64,000 nucleotides of DNA, taken from positions 5,396,501-5,460,500 of the forward strand of contig NC_091099.1 of NCBI RefSeq assembly GCF_024713975.1, given 5' to 3'. This document shows positions 13,101 through 30,619 of the stretch, piece after piece; the first letter of the stretch is position 1, and every line of letters starts with the position of its first letter. The notes under the pieces are model-generated. The model did no database searches, was not told where the DNA came from, and saw nothing but the letters and a program-made list of their open reading frames with translations. The stretch is from Paralichthys olivaceus. Lineage: Eukaryota; Chordata; Actinopteri; Pleuronectiformes; Paralichthyidae. The position numbers were made by a program, and so were the translations under genes.

Positions 13101-16100
13101 AACGCTGTTTTTTTTCTCCTGGAAGGAAGAATGAATAAAAGAAACAACGCTTTTCTATATAGATCTGGTGCGAAAGAGAATGAAATAAGGAGGTTTTTTG
13201 TCACCACCATCCAGTGCACTTTTAGTCAACATAGATTTTTTTTTTTCTCAGCTTCATTTGAGATCACTTGGACCTTTGACCACTGAAATATAATCAGTTC
13301 ATCTTTGAGTCCAAGTGAACATTTTCGCCAAATTTTAAGAAATTACATGAGGGTGTTTTTGAGATATCCTGTTCACAAGAATGGGGAAAGACTAACAACA
13401 CGTGCTGGCTGACGTTAAAGTGGAGGCATAAAAACTGTGGTTCTTACCCCTGACTCAGAAACAAACTGGTCAACAAAGTGCCACTTCAGCGGCTCATCTG
13501 ACGAACTGGAGAAGATGAGAAAAAAACAAATGAGAACAGAAGAGAGCAGAATTTCAGACAGCGATAAATAAACAAATTAATGCTGTTAAACAAAATTCCA
13601 CATCTGACCTCTTCACTGGGATCATCCCCACATCTGTAAACACGGAGAAAAATATATATTAAAATGAAAAGATTCCACTGATTATCATCAATCGCGCTCC
13701 CATTGTTGTACAATGAGTTTGTGTTTGACGTACGTCTGACTTTGAGCGACACTATCTTCTTGGTCTTGATGAGACTGATGACCTCCTCGTGGATACAGGA
13801 GGAAATGGAGTATCCATTTATACGCACGATCTCGTCACCTAGCTATAAATCAACACAGGATGGGATATCAGGAAGGACACGCTCTCTGTCAATCCATCAA
13901 GTCAGATCACAGATGAAGCCATTGATTCTTTTATAATGTAACTCTGCCAGCTGATTAAACCAGACACTATACAATCTATTGAGCTGCATGATTTATTTAC
14001 ATACGATGTGAAAAAACAGACAAATGCAGATACATTTTAGGAATTGATAAAGTAACTTCACTATATCAAACTATGTATGTATTCTAATTAAAGATGATTG
14101 ATTCTGGGTTATTGAGGGATTTCTTTAAATGATAGTTTCCCAACCTCTCCTGACAGTTTCATTGCTCTCTACATCGAGATATTAGACATTAGCGGTGATG
14201 GGGACGTAAATCTGTCACAGATAGATACTGACATCTGAGTGAATGTAAACCAGCAGAAACACTCAGGCTCTGAAGAGGGTAACAGACATGGCTCTTCACA
14301 CCACCTAGTGGATCCTGCTGTTATGATTAGGACTAACATGGCCACAAAAAGTCAAAACACTTCTAATTTTACTTTATCTACTCCTGTGAACTAAACAACT
14401 GATTGCAAAAAGTGTTGATATCCTAACTGCAACTAGAACTATTAATATTATATTAACGATGACACTAAAATGTATTATTTTACATACATATACCTCTATA
14501 AATGGTACTTTGACAATGTTAGAATCTACTGTTTTAACATTTAGTGGCATTAAAGAAGAATCTCAGTGAGCTCATACATAGTTACATACAGCACCTGAAG
14601 GCCGACATTCCCGGCCTGACCGTCTTTGACGATCTGTGATATGTAGAGGCCGCTGCCAAACTCCAGCCCTCCTCGGACACTCAGACCGAGTCCGTCACGA
14701 TGCGTCCGATCCAAACGCACCTCTTTGAGCTTCCTGCTCAGTCAGGAGAGACACGAACCAGAGATAAGAACCAGGATGTGTTCAATATGAAAACAAAGAC
14801 AGCACAACGTAATGCAGTACTCACCGTGACCTCTTGGGTGTGAGGAGGTCGTACTCCACCTGGTGTTTGAGTGGGATGAGAGGTCGGATGGCGTCGAACA
14901 GGGGCAAACGCTTTGGCTCGTTGATCACCAGCTTCAGGTCCCCAACCAGCACTGGGAGATCCATCGACCTGAGAGAACAAGAGGAGATTTACATGAATGT
15001 GCCATGATTTTACCTTCTGAGTGAATTTAAATAATGAAAAGAGACAACAAGTGCAAGCATGTATTTATAGTGGACTTTGGTACAAGAAACTTTAGAAATG
15101 TGAAGCTGCACTAAAACGAGAATACGGAAGTTAAAATATCTCAATTTACAAATGCTAATTTGATGTACATTCCTGATGTCAGCTACAAAACTGAAACGTA
15201 ATTGAGCAAGGACAAGATAATACAATACGAACAAAGTCATTGTAAATTATTAGAGATGATCTTATGATACTGTCAGAGAACTTCTTTTATTACCTAGTTG
15301 GTCAGTCGTAACTCATAAAAGAACACAAATAAATAAATTCAGGTACTCACAATAATTACTTCCTCCAAATAGCTTGAAACTTAAGTCTTGCATTCAGTAA
15401 TGTTGCTGTTTTACTTGTGAGACTTTGCAGCATGAAATAGTCAAATTGCTGATATTTTAACTGAGAGAAACAAATGTACTTTAAAGATCATGTTTTTTTT
15501 CTGAAGATGAAATGACGATAATAGCTCAATGATCTCAGAACTGCCTGCAGAGGATCTCATCAGCCAAGAGAGCCTCCTAATCTTCCATTTCTAATTTAAA
15601 CCTACAGGAAATAAATATATTGTCAAAATTGTGATGTTCTGGAGAGTCCAGGCTTTGGTCTGTTGCTATTTAAAGACTCATGGTAACTCGAACATCCATT
15701 AAAGCAGCAAAGTAAAAGCTACTGTATAAAATTTGCCCACCTGGCCTCCTCGTTGCATTATTAATGGGTGAAACTCAGCTCTGCTTGGAGGATGAAAATA
15801 AAAAGAGCTTTTGTGAATAACTGGCCAGGCTTGTCAGGGCACAGTGGAAACTGATCAGAGGCTTAACCAGCGGAGCCACAGGCCTGTGTACAAAGATTAA
15901 TTGGACCTGTAGCCCCCACCGGCCCTCTGAGACCAGGCTGTTACCAGAAACCAGGAGGAATAAAGACAGATTGAACTGCAGGCGTGTGTGCATGACAACA
16001 GACTGAGGCGGGATGGAGAGATTTTGATCGTTTAACATTAATAAGTTACAGAGGAGTCAAAAGAAGTTGAAAAAGGCATTTTAGCATCATTTCACTTACA

Positions 16101-16826
16101 ACACTGGTTCAAAGTGGTAATTATTTCACTGCCCAGTCTATTCAATGACCATCACCAGGTTATTCATAAAGGTGTGAATAAACAGATGTGTGAGAAAATG
16201 CAACCTGCTCATAGACGCACGTGAAAGCAACGTGTATGAGACGAGTGGTACTCACTGGTGATACATGCGCAGGACGTCATACAGGTAATCCTTCTCTGCT
16301 TCATTTTCAATCAGCAACTCCACCTGCAAGAAGAGACGCACATCAGGCGCCATCGTTCGACCCACTGCTGATTCAGAGGGAACGCCAGACACACACTGTA
16401 CAGGTCTCCTGTGGTCTCGTCAACACCACAGGGGGTGAGCCATCTGTGTGTGTTTGTGTGTGTGTGTGTGTAGGAGTCGTACAAACCTGATGGCGGCTCA
16501 GATGCAGCAGGATCGTTTTGAGGAATCGCTTCGGCCAATCACTGATGTAACACATTTCTGTCTTTCTCATTGAATCTGTCCCAAACTCAGCTTCACCCCC
16601 GACCTGAGCAGTTGGTTTTCTTATTTCTTAGAGTTCAGTTACAGCTACAGGCTTTCAGATGCTGAGGCTCCCTGGAGTTTAAGCAGGTGTAATGAGTTGC
16701 CCTTCCCTGACTATCAAACCACTGGGAGGGAATAATGGCAGAACAGCTGAGGAGAGGCTGCAGCGGGAAGGTCATCAGTGTCCTCTTACAGCAGACACAA
16801 ACAGAGGTCAACATTCACACCCAATG

Positions 16827-16899
<73 letters not shown>

Positions 16900-18471
16900 G
16901 TGACTCCATGATTTCAGAGGGCACTGCATTGGCTTACAATGCATAATTTATATATATGTGATATCTTGCAATATTTATGATGTTTCTTTTTTATGAATAT
17001 AATGATAATAATAAGCTGCATCATGTGTGAGTGAGTGAATGAAAATAATATCCATCTCAAACCTAAACCATCGTTAATACTCATCTAATCCAAACCTTAA
17101 CCCAATCTTAAAACATGTCTTCAACTTAAAATGTAATTATCTACATTACGGAGACTGTATTTTGTCCTCATAAAGGAAGACAAGTCACCGTGTGTAAACA
17201 GATTAACTTTACGCTCTGACGGTCCTGCAGTGAGGTCATCGTGACATGGTGTTTATGACAGTCGTAAAGTTCTCCTGCTCAGGGCGGTTACACACATTCA
17301 GCCTGCCCTACATGCAGACTTTGGAACCATAGTCCAATAAAATAAGAGCTCATTACATATTGGTTTTGAAAAGCACAATGTGGTTTGTAGAATTTGACGG
17401 TTTTCACGCAGTAAGATCTTGTGTAACTTTGCTCTGCCATGATGTCCAAAGACTGCAGGGCAAACTTAGACCTCCTGAGAGCAGATCAACTTTTAAACAG
17501 CAATTTAACAAAGAAGATGCACACGATAATTCAGTTCTTCAGGTTGAATCACTCAGCCAAACAACCAGAGATGACTACTACGGTGTCCCCAGAGAGAAAC
17601 AAAGCCTGATTGTGCTGTGAACTCCCCTCTGCCTCTAATTAAAACCTGTAAATTGTCCCATCTCTTCCGCTCAGCCGCTCATCTCTGACACGGCCCACAT
17701 TATCTCAAGAGAGGATGCCCTTTGTGAAGAGTCCACAATATGGCCCCGTGCCTTCCTGTGTGCAGCACAGATGGCTGTGTATGACTGTGTGGTGGTGATC
17801 ATATCAGGTTCCCTCTGATATCTTCCACACATAGTTACCTTTTCAGGGCTTTACCTGGGACATACTGCATTTCAATCTTAATTCATGGAACCACATACTA
17901 TATATACATCGCTGTGTTGTTCTGGTGGCGACCTCGGACGAATACAGAAATGATGACTTAGAATATAATAACTTGATTATAAAAAAGAGACTATGAAGAA
18001 TCATTGTAACTGAAATAAAGCTCATAACTCTCAAAAGAGTTGTCTACCTCTTATGGAACAGCTCATTGAGAAAAGACGAAGTAATTCAGGTTAATTAATA
18101 AGTAAATACATTCTGTTAATTCAGTCAAATGATTAAACATTAAATAAGCAACTCTGATAGTTCTGTTTGTTCCCCATGGACTTACATTAAGTAATACACT
18201 ATTATGGTTGTTTCGAAAGGTGCTATATAAACTAAGTTATTATTATTAGCAGTAGTAGTTGAGGTTGTAGTAGTAGTGATGTAGATAGAAACACTTGTGT
18301 TGCCTTGTGTCCTGAGGCCTGTGTTTGTCAGCAGGTGAAGACACCTGAGCCGGTTCACGTTCCACCAGGTAAACAAGCAGCTCCTAAAAAATGAGATTTA
18401 ATTATCGCCCGAAGAGACAAATGTTGTTTTCTTACCTTGTGTCGAAATTCCCGAGCAACTTTCCGCTCCAT
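1131..18471 (-). CDS. ush1c: Harmonin, PDZ scaffold protein of the Usher 1 complex
   Basis: Harmonin is a PDZ scaffold that links cadherin-23, protocadherin-15 and Sans at hair-cell stereocilia, photoreceptors and gut microvilli. I traced about 20 exons for the short (a-type) isoform, giving 555 codons (human about 552). The start at 18471 begins [12 protein letters not shown], as in vertebrate harmonin. The order is: N-terminal harmonin domain (exons near 18436-18471, 16256-16323, 14825-14968), PDZ1 (14595-14733, 13734-13842), PDZ2 (12930-13118, 12781-12840, 12394-12450), a Glu/Lys/Arg-rich coiled coil (11349-11491, 10905-10970), an SPK-repeat linker (10673-10815), then PDZ3 (4379-4478, 3278-3387, 2463-2518). 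The last codons lie on a separate exon at 1131-1143 and give the C-terminus DEVTFF, close to the conserved DELTFF. Introns hold LINE and other repeats and microsatellites. Exon borders are inferred from splice sites and phase, which close exactly. The gene is divergent from ccdc77. Confidence 0.95.
3430..3474. repeat. CA-rich microsatellite
   Basis: An impure (CA)n run with interspersed CAGA units lies in the ush1c intron just upstream (in gene direction) of the second PDZ3 exon. Confidence 0.8.
5735..6050 (+). mobile_element. LINE (non-LTR retrotransposon) 3'-end fragment
   Basis: The plus-strand frame at 5744-5938 reads [19 protein letters not shown], then [19 protein letters not shown]. 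This resembles the C-terminal part of reverse-transcriptase ORFs of LINEs common in teleosts, where the pattern GKTRQRKARDAKNKYL...LVTEYR...W...PIEVG recurs. The following non-coding stretch ending near GGTTCATCAATGGTGATGTG resembles the same element's 3' tail. It is a short, decayed fragment inside a ush1c intron, antisense to the gene. The exact clade is not determined. Confidence 0.6.
6497..9690 (-). other. ush1c: Harmonin-b specific exon cassette (second coiled coil plus PST region)
   Basis: Six exons between the SPK linker and PDZ3 match the long b isoform, which bundles actin and is typical of hair cells. They are 9641-9690 ([10 protein letters not shown] motif), 9238-9402 (Lys-rich tract then the second coiled coil ending INRLVQEV), 8906-9022 ([13 protein letters not shown] and [13 protein letters not shown]), 7893-8595 (proline/serine/threonine-rich, starting near RFAGGLHL), 7026-7154 (SKPVM) and 6497-6562 (PQEMLKRMV). 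Each matches human harmonin-b in order. Five exons fit the phase; the 703-nt PST exon is one base too long to stay in frame (see findings). Exon 10673-10815 ends on TCT C, so it can join either 9641-9690 or the alternative exon at 10478-10533 in frame. The splicing choice is inferred, not observed. Confidence 0.85.
9211..9222. repeat. 12-base C homopolymer
   Basis: Twelve C residues lie in a ush1c intron, 15 bases from the exon at 9238-9402. On the minus strand this is a G run just past the donor site. Confidence 0.9.
10140..10350 (+). repeat. Teleost interspersed repeat, copy 1
   Basis: It contains GACCTTTGACCTCCAAATTC, a segment on CCAAATTTGAAGAAATT, GTGTTCACAAGACTGACA and a tail with GCCTCCGGCCACCG and GAGGCTTAAAAAC. 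The same ordered motifs occur in the copy near 13250-13436. It is a well-known dispersed sequence type in fish, with no coding capacity seen here. The family name is unknown to me. Confidence 0.65.
10478..10533 (-). other. ush1c: Alternative acidic exon of short harmonin isoforms
   Basis: This 56-nt exon has good splice sites (acceptor ...cctctaag, donor gtaagtcc). It encodes an acidic stretch containing [18 protein letters not shown]. With the preceding exon ending TCT C and the next exon (5262-5303) starting GGATTTCAG, it joins in frame to give ...[16 protein letters not shown], the counterpart of the human a-isoform acidic linker. It should be used instead of the b cassette. A repeat fragment ends about 130 bases downstream in its 3' intron. 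Confidence 0.8.
13250..13436 (+). repeat. Teleost interspersed repeat, copy 2
   Basis: It shares ordered blocks with 10140-10350 in the same orientation: GACCTTTGACCAC, TTGAGTCCAAGTGAACATTT, CCAAATTTTAAGAAATTA, TGTTCACAAGAATGG and a terminal GAGGCATAAAAAC. It lies in the intron between the ush1c exons at 12930-13118 and 13448-13505. The two copies differ at many positions, so both insertions are old. Confidence 0.65.
16445..16471. repeat. GT microsatellite
   Basis: A short (GT)n run broken by one TTT lies in a ush1c intron about 120 bases from exon 2. Confidence 0.85.
16829..16897. repeat. Long pure CA microsatellite (about 34 units)
   Basis: An uninterrupted (CA)n tract of about 69 bases lies in the first intron of ush1c. 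It is the longest pure dinucleotide tract in the window and is likely length-polymorphic. Confidence 0.95.
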
Positions 18472-20063
18472 GTTGAAGAGACAGAGACCAGCAGGCTGAC
18501 GTCAGAGCCACACACTGAGTTTGTCACATCTGTCAAGATAGACCGAGTTCAATTAGAGCTTCCGCTTTGGAATTTCATAGTAAAAGAAGAACTACAAAGT
18601 AAGAGGAATTGTTTTGGTGATTAATTTGACGTGTGAACTTTTATTTTAAAAAAAACAAAAACAAAGGGTAAATATTCATGTCATTCCCTCACGACAATTC
18701 CAGCCTTCATTTTAAAAAACACAAACTTTTAACTTTATTGAATTTGATAACTAATTTTTGTATTTAATTGTTTTATACTTTATTTAACTTTTAATAATTA
18801 ACATCTTCTTCTTCGTTTGCTTAATTGGCGTGTGGCGACCAACTTCGAGCTGCAGTTGAATATTTTACAAACACACAGACAACAAATGACCCATGGTGTA
18901 AAGAAAACACATTAGAATTGCTGATAAGCATTATAATAAATTGTCAAAATAATGCTTTATTTTCGTTAAATTACGACTTTGTTCTCGAAATGTCGGATTT
19001 CTTTTTCTTCAACGTGGCCCTAACACTCCATCGTACCTAATGATGTCCGGTACTTGATGTTTTCTTTTTTCAACTTTAAGATGAGATTTAACTCCTTCAT
19101 TTTTCTCCAGAAACTAAAAAAAGAATGATGATTTTTTTATTTTATTTATTACATTTATCCGAAAAGTTCTTTAATAACACTCGTCATACTTCTCCACACT
19201 CGGTAGTTGGCGACATAACACAACTTCCGTTACCTATCCCACGAAGAAGACGAAGAGGCGTAAACTTCCGGGTTTCAAAAGCTTGGTAGCAACGAACAAC
19301 AGCAGTGAGGCGAGTTTTCTAAACTGAGTCAGGTGAGAAAATCTTCTTTTAAATATTTGTTTAAATGATTCGGATGAAGCGAACACTGCTTGAACACATA
19401 ATACTGCACTGTTATATACATTAGCCCCTCGTGAAGTTTTAAAATCTGTAATTCCCCCGGCAGAGCAACTCACTGTACAAACCAACTGTTGATATTTTAA
19501 TCATCTTCGTTCATCTTTCCTGTTTGGTTCTTTGATGCTCTTGGTTTATTTCATCTACAAACAAAGCAGCACGTGTCATCATTATTATAGGGATCAATAA
19601 CTCCAATGACTTGCTTCTGTTAGTTCGTGTAAATCTGATATTATGTTCATCATTTATATGTTGATATTCTAATAACATTAAATTGACTTTCTCTGTACAG
19701 TTTTTAATAATAAGTTCTTATAATGCCCATAAGGTTTTTAACAGTCTCAACCAGACTTCTTAATATGAATATTAGTTCTCTAACAGGACTTGGATAAAAG
19801 CTTGTTAAGAGTCTTGAGGTGTAAGTATGTCTGCCTTTCACAGACGTACTGGTATCAACATTGGTGTATGTCAGTGTGCAGCATTTTATAGAAGAAACAA
19901 TGAAAAGTTGTGCATTTCTGTTAACAATGTTTGTAAATAAAACATCTTATATTCTTACTTCCAGTTCTATTCATTTGGTTGTATTTGGGTTTTTTCCCCT
20001 GATATCAACATTTCGAAGGAAAGATAATTTTTTTAACTCTGTTTTTCAGTGTTTTGTGCTGGG
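18472..20063. other. Divergent promoter region between ush1c and ccdc77
   Basis: This stretch separates two head-to-head start codons. The ush1c 5' UTR and promoter lie just right of 18471. A probable non-coding first exon of ccdc77 ends at a GT donor near 19331 (...CTGAGTCAG then gtgagaaa). Its second exon starts at 20050 and carries the ATG. The rest is AT-rich, and I see no other gene. Confidence 0.5.
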
Positions 20064-23177
<3,114 letters not shown>

Positions 23178-23286
23178 AGGATTTACTGTTATGTCTATTG
23201 CCTGAATCTGTGTGGTTTGTACCAGTCATGTGTGTTTGTGCTGCTGTGTTTGTTGCGATTGAGTTTTCTGTACTGTGTTTTGGACC

Positions 23287-23292
23287 AATAAA
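23287..23292 (+). other. ccdc77 polyadenylation signal
   Basis: A canonical AATAAA lies 110 bases past the ccdc77 stop codon and is followed by a T-rich stretch. Confidence 0.75.
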
Positions 23293-23299
23293 GACTTTT

Positions 23300-24308
23300 T
23301 TACAATGAATGAACATCCACAGTTCTTTTTAATCCTCTATATGGTAATATTTACTGCAACTTAATAAAACCAAAAATGAACTAGTGAATACCTGATATTT
23401 ACAGCATTATATCATTGTACTAACTACTAATAATTGTATCTGTCTTTAATACTAATTACATGTACTCACATTCATGAATCTTTTTCAATATTTTTCTGGT
23501 CTCTCAAGGTAGCTGTAAATCTATGAAAATTTAAAATAAACTTAAAGATCATGGTAAATGCAGGGTGGGCAAGTGGCACCTGGTTATTTTATTTTATCCT
23601 AAAGTTTGTATATTTAGAGGCATTTACAAAAATGTATTTTGGGTGAAATAAATTAGGGCCATGATACTTATAATAAAATTAATTGCGGTATTTGTATTAT
23701 AAAAAATATATCACACCTTTTAATAAACAGTTTAAAATCGTGTTTATATCATCAACAATGACACTTAGAATCTGACCAGAAGATGAGTTCTGTCTCAGCA
23801 AGTTTAAAAACTAAAATAATAAAAAACTAAATAAAAATGTGCGTGTATATTATAAAGGATAAATATAGAAAATATAAATAAATAATAAAAAGATATATAA
23901 TCCGGAAGTTTCATCTTTCTTCATTGTGTTTATTGTTATTCTTGTACAGTTGTAATCTCTGTTTTAATAATAATAATATTTTATATATAATAGTAATATA
24001 TCGTGTTTGATCATGTTTATATGGTGGGACAATTCGTGACGTAATATACCAGGAAGTTTCCCGGCCCCCACTCCTCTGCGCATGCGCCTCCATTGAAGAA
24101 AAGCTGTTGTTGTGAATGGAGACAGATCCACTGACACCGTGAAGAAGAAGAAGAAGAAGAAGTAGAAGAAGAAGAAGGAGGACAAGAGTTCATCACTGTC
24201 TCTGTCTGAAGGATCATGAGACACATTCACTGACGGTCACCGTTAGCTTTAGCTTTAGCTTGGCTGAGCCTCGTTTCTCGTTGTTTTTACTCACCAGTGC
24301 CTGGAGAC
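23300..24308. other. AT-rich spacer and hdhd5 promoter/5' UTR
   Basis: Between the ccdc77 poly(A) signal and the hdhd5 start codon the DNA is very AT-rich, with a GAA/AAG-rich microsatellite-like tract near 24140-24180. The last 250 bases become GC-richer (near 24060-24090) and probably hold the hdhd5 promoter. No gene is seen. Confidence 0.5.
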
Positions 24309-27373
<3,065 letters not shown>

Positions 27374-28725
27374 GACTCTTAACACCTCTTAGCCAATAGT
27401 AGCAGAACTCGAGGGTGTGTATTCTGTTTTAATATAAGCTTATCCACAGGGTAGATGTAGCTGTTACTATGGCTAATTCTTAAAGATTTCCAAGTGCCAC
27501 AGAATCAGCTGCAAAAACAAGTAGTAACACCAAATATATGAAGGAAGGCTACAGACGTTTTAATCCGTCATATGTGTCACAGACGCTGCTGTTTTTTTTT
27601 ATTAATATATTTTTCACAAACAATTCACAGATCACTGTTTCTAATCGCCCAAACTACTGTGCGTACACTGTATAGTCTGAAGTTTGCCCCTGTCTTGCCT
27701 TTGTACACAATAATATCAGCTGTCTTTTACAGTTTAGGGCGCAGAGTTACATTCATTTTATATCCGTTTGTTCAATGAGGAGAGCTGAGAAGTCTTTAAC
27801 TTCAGACTGATCCAGAAAGATCTGTTGACAGTGTCGCAGATAAAGATGGATTTTGTTATTTTCTCAAGAGTCTGCCAAGCCAGGTCATACACAGCGTCCA
27901 GCAGGTCTCTTGTGTAGAGCCGTTCTGCTTCCTGTTTGCACTGCTCTCACATTTCAGCTGGATTTGTTTTTAAACTAGATGAACATGTAACCACTAATGC
28001 TAAAGAGATTAAGGCGCTAGTTTTCAGTTTAGTACCTCACCAGATTAGAGATTTTAGCCTTAATCAGGAGTATGGTAATTCTGAAAACAAAATAATGTTT
28101 TATTTTATAGAGGATCTGCAATTACCACAGTGTTCACAGCAATGGAAAAAGGTGCTATTTTTCTGTCAAGTAGTTTTAGTTGTGAACATTTAATGAATGA
28201 TTAATGTGAATTTCTGTACTTTTCGAGGAGAAAATATTTAATTACATCACCAGCACTAGTAAAAATGTCATAGTGCCGTTTGTCACGTTTTTAACTGACA
28301 GATATAAAAATGTATGATTTGTATTTGACTTCAATTACAGGTTGAAACCGGTAAACACTGGTCATGTACTGTAAGAGCCATACTGTGTGAAAGGACAATT
28401 AAAAAGGCACAAAAAGCTGCACATCAAGTGACAACAGTGTGTTTACAGAGTCCTCTGGCAGAGGTGTGGTTTGTAAAGTCATCACATTCAGCAGCAGTTA
28501 TCCTCAGGAGAAAATTACGAATACATTTCCCAGTTAAAACCTGCATTTTTTTTACCTATATAAATAATAATAACAAAACCTGCACTCCACTCACACACAC
28601 AATGCAACAGACGTTGTTTCTTTAAAAAAGAATGTAAATAACCTCCCTCCTCTTTTTGTTTCAAACACACATTTAGTTTTCAGGCTCTCACCACTATTTT
28701 TAATCTACACATTCCTTCAGTCCGC
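27374..28725. other. Convergent 3' region between hdhd5 and rab19
   Basis: The 3' UTRs of two convergent genes face each other here. The sequence is AT-rich with no open frame of protein-like composition. A minus-strand AATAAA candidate for rab19 lies near 28100. I see no RNA gene. Confidence 0.5.
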
Positions 28726-30619
28726 TCAGCACCCACACTTTTTATCTGAAGACACAGTACCATGGACGGGGTGAGAGCTGTTACTTAGCATGAACTGGGG
28801 TTGGTCTTGAGAGGCCTCGTCTACCATCGTCATGCCGTTGCGTGACAGCAGCTCCCGGGCCATAAGGTTGAACGCCGCCTCCACATTCTGGGCCTCCTTG
28901 GCTGAGGTTTCCAGAGCAGCAAGGACACTGTTGTTTTCTGCCAGAGTGCAGGCATCCTCGAACAACACCTGCCGCTGATCGAGGAGGTCTGACTTGTTAC
29001 CTGCAGCGGTGAGCAGAGCAGGAAATGTTGAAAACAGTAGATAGAGATGCTTGCGGTTACAAGTTGGAGAATGCAGATTCATCAAAACAACAACGTTTTG
29101 ATGAATCTGCTGATTCAGTTTTCCAGAAAACCCCAAGTTCAGTTTATTATCATATACAAATGAAAGTAATCATTTCTCACATTTGAGAAACCAGCACCAA
29201 ACGGTGTTCAGCGTTTTTACTTGAAAAATTACAAACTAAGAAGTGAAAGATCCATATTTTTGTTGATAGACATGTAGATTCATTGAAAACACTTCTACTC
29301 AACTGTAGCTTCACTGTGAAGTTGAGAGCAACAGCTGATATAACCACATCTACAGGGGTACTACTGCAACAACAACCTGTACACTGCCCCCTGCTGGATC
29401 TCAGAGTGCATTAGTGAAAAGTACTGAGTTGGTGAATGAGATGTTCAGCTTTAAACGTGCACAATTAATACAAATGCAAACTTCAAAAAGAGACCCAGCC
29501 AAGGCACTGCTAGTTCGGAGATCACTGTGTGTTGTGTAGTGAATGAGCACATAGAGCATGATGGGTCGGTCAGTGAACGCTTACAAGAGCTCACCTGACA
29601 GGGCTGAGGAGGAAAGAAAATCTGGGAACCACTTGTGTGTTGTCTCCTTCCATCCTTTCCTCTTTTAACTACAACAACAGCCTATAATTACGTCTTAAAG
29701 TTTACTGACTGACCAGTTCTATTTCTTCTTACCTATGAGTATCAGGACCACGCTGGCAGCTCCATACTGCTCCACCTCCCTGATCCAGTGGGGGACAGAT
29801 TCAAATGTGGTGCGACGGGTAATGTCGTAGGCCACCATCGCCCCATGTGCACTGCGGTAGTAGCTCTGGGTTATGGTGCGGAAACGCTCCTGTCCAGCTG
29901 TGTCCCACACCTGCATCTGTAAAAACACACAAATCCAGGGTGACTGAAGTGGCTTCAAAATGTGGGTCTAATAACAACAAAGTAGAGTGATTATATAATA
30001 TATATATTATATATTATATTATATTATATAATTTTATCAAATGAAATGTGGAGTTATTCAGTTTTTTTCAACAGTGCTCGTGTCAACAGAACTCAACATT
30101 AGCATGATAGACAGTTAACAAGTTAACACACCCAGAAAGTTAACACAGAGATGGTGTCATTTAAAAAGAGCAGCCACTCCTCTTTCTGACGTAGGAAAAA
30201 CACTGATTAACTGAAACAAGCAGACGCACTATTTACTTAAACACTAAAGTGAGTACAGATACATCTCACATGCATGTTCTTGTTAATACATATATATATA
30301 AAATGCACATTTTAAAGACACCTTAAATCTGTAAAAAATGATTATGCAGCACCACCATATGTCTGATGCAAACTGGAGTCAGCTTAACAACATACAGTAT
30401 GTACTGACACACACATCTACCTACCTTGATTTTCTTGCCATCGATGTCCAACGTACGAACAGTAAAGTCGACCCCAATGGTGTTTTGCTGCTTTTCGATG
30501 AAAATGCCAGATTTGAATCTCTGGACCACGCACGTCTTCCCCACATCCGAGTCCCCAATGAGGATGATTTTAAAAAGAAAGTCAAAGGAGTCCTCAATCT
30601 CCGGTCCTGCAGACTGCAT
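28726..30619 (-). CDS. rab19: Rab GTPase, RAB19-like
   Basis: This is a small Rab GTPase of vesicle traffic; RAB19 acts at the Golgi and has been linked to cortical clearing during ciliogenesis. Three exons (30425-30619, 29733-29916, 28726-29000) give 217 aa. The GTPase motifs are visible: P-loop GDSDVGKT (G1), switch I with [16 protein letters not shown] (G3), GNKSDL (G4) and ETSAK (G5). The tail SSDKKCGC ends in a CXC geranylgeranylation signal. The effector region [18 protein letters not shown] and [11 protein letters not shown] fit RAB19 better than RAB43, the nearest alternative. The start is [17 protein letters not shown], in line with the family length. Confidence 0.92.

Noticed and set aside
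16692-16946. Plus-strand frame with a Thr-His run
   Set aside because: It is produced by the CA microsatellite.
19270-19295. X-box in the ccdc77 promoter (GGTAGCAAC)
   Set aside because: Only one RFX half-site is present; the second half does not fit.
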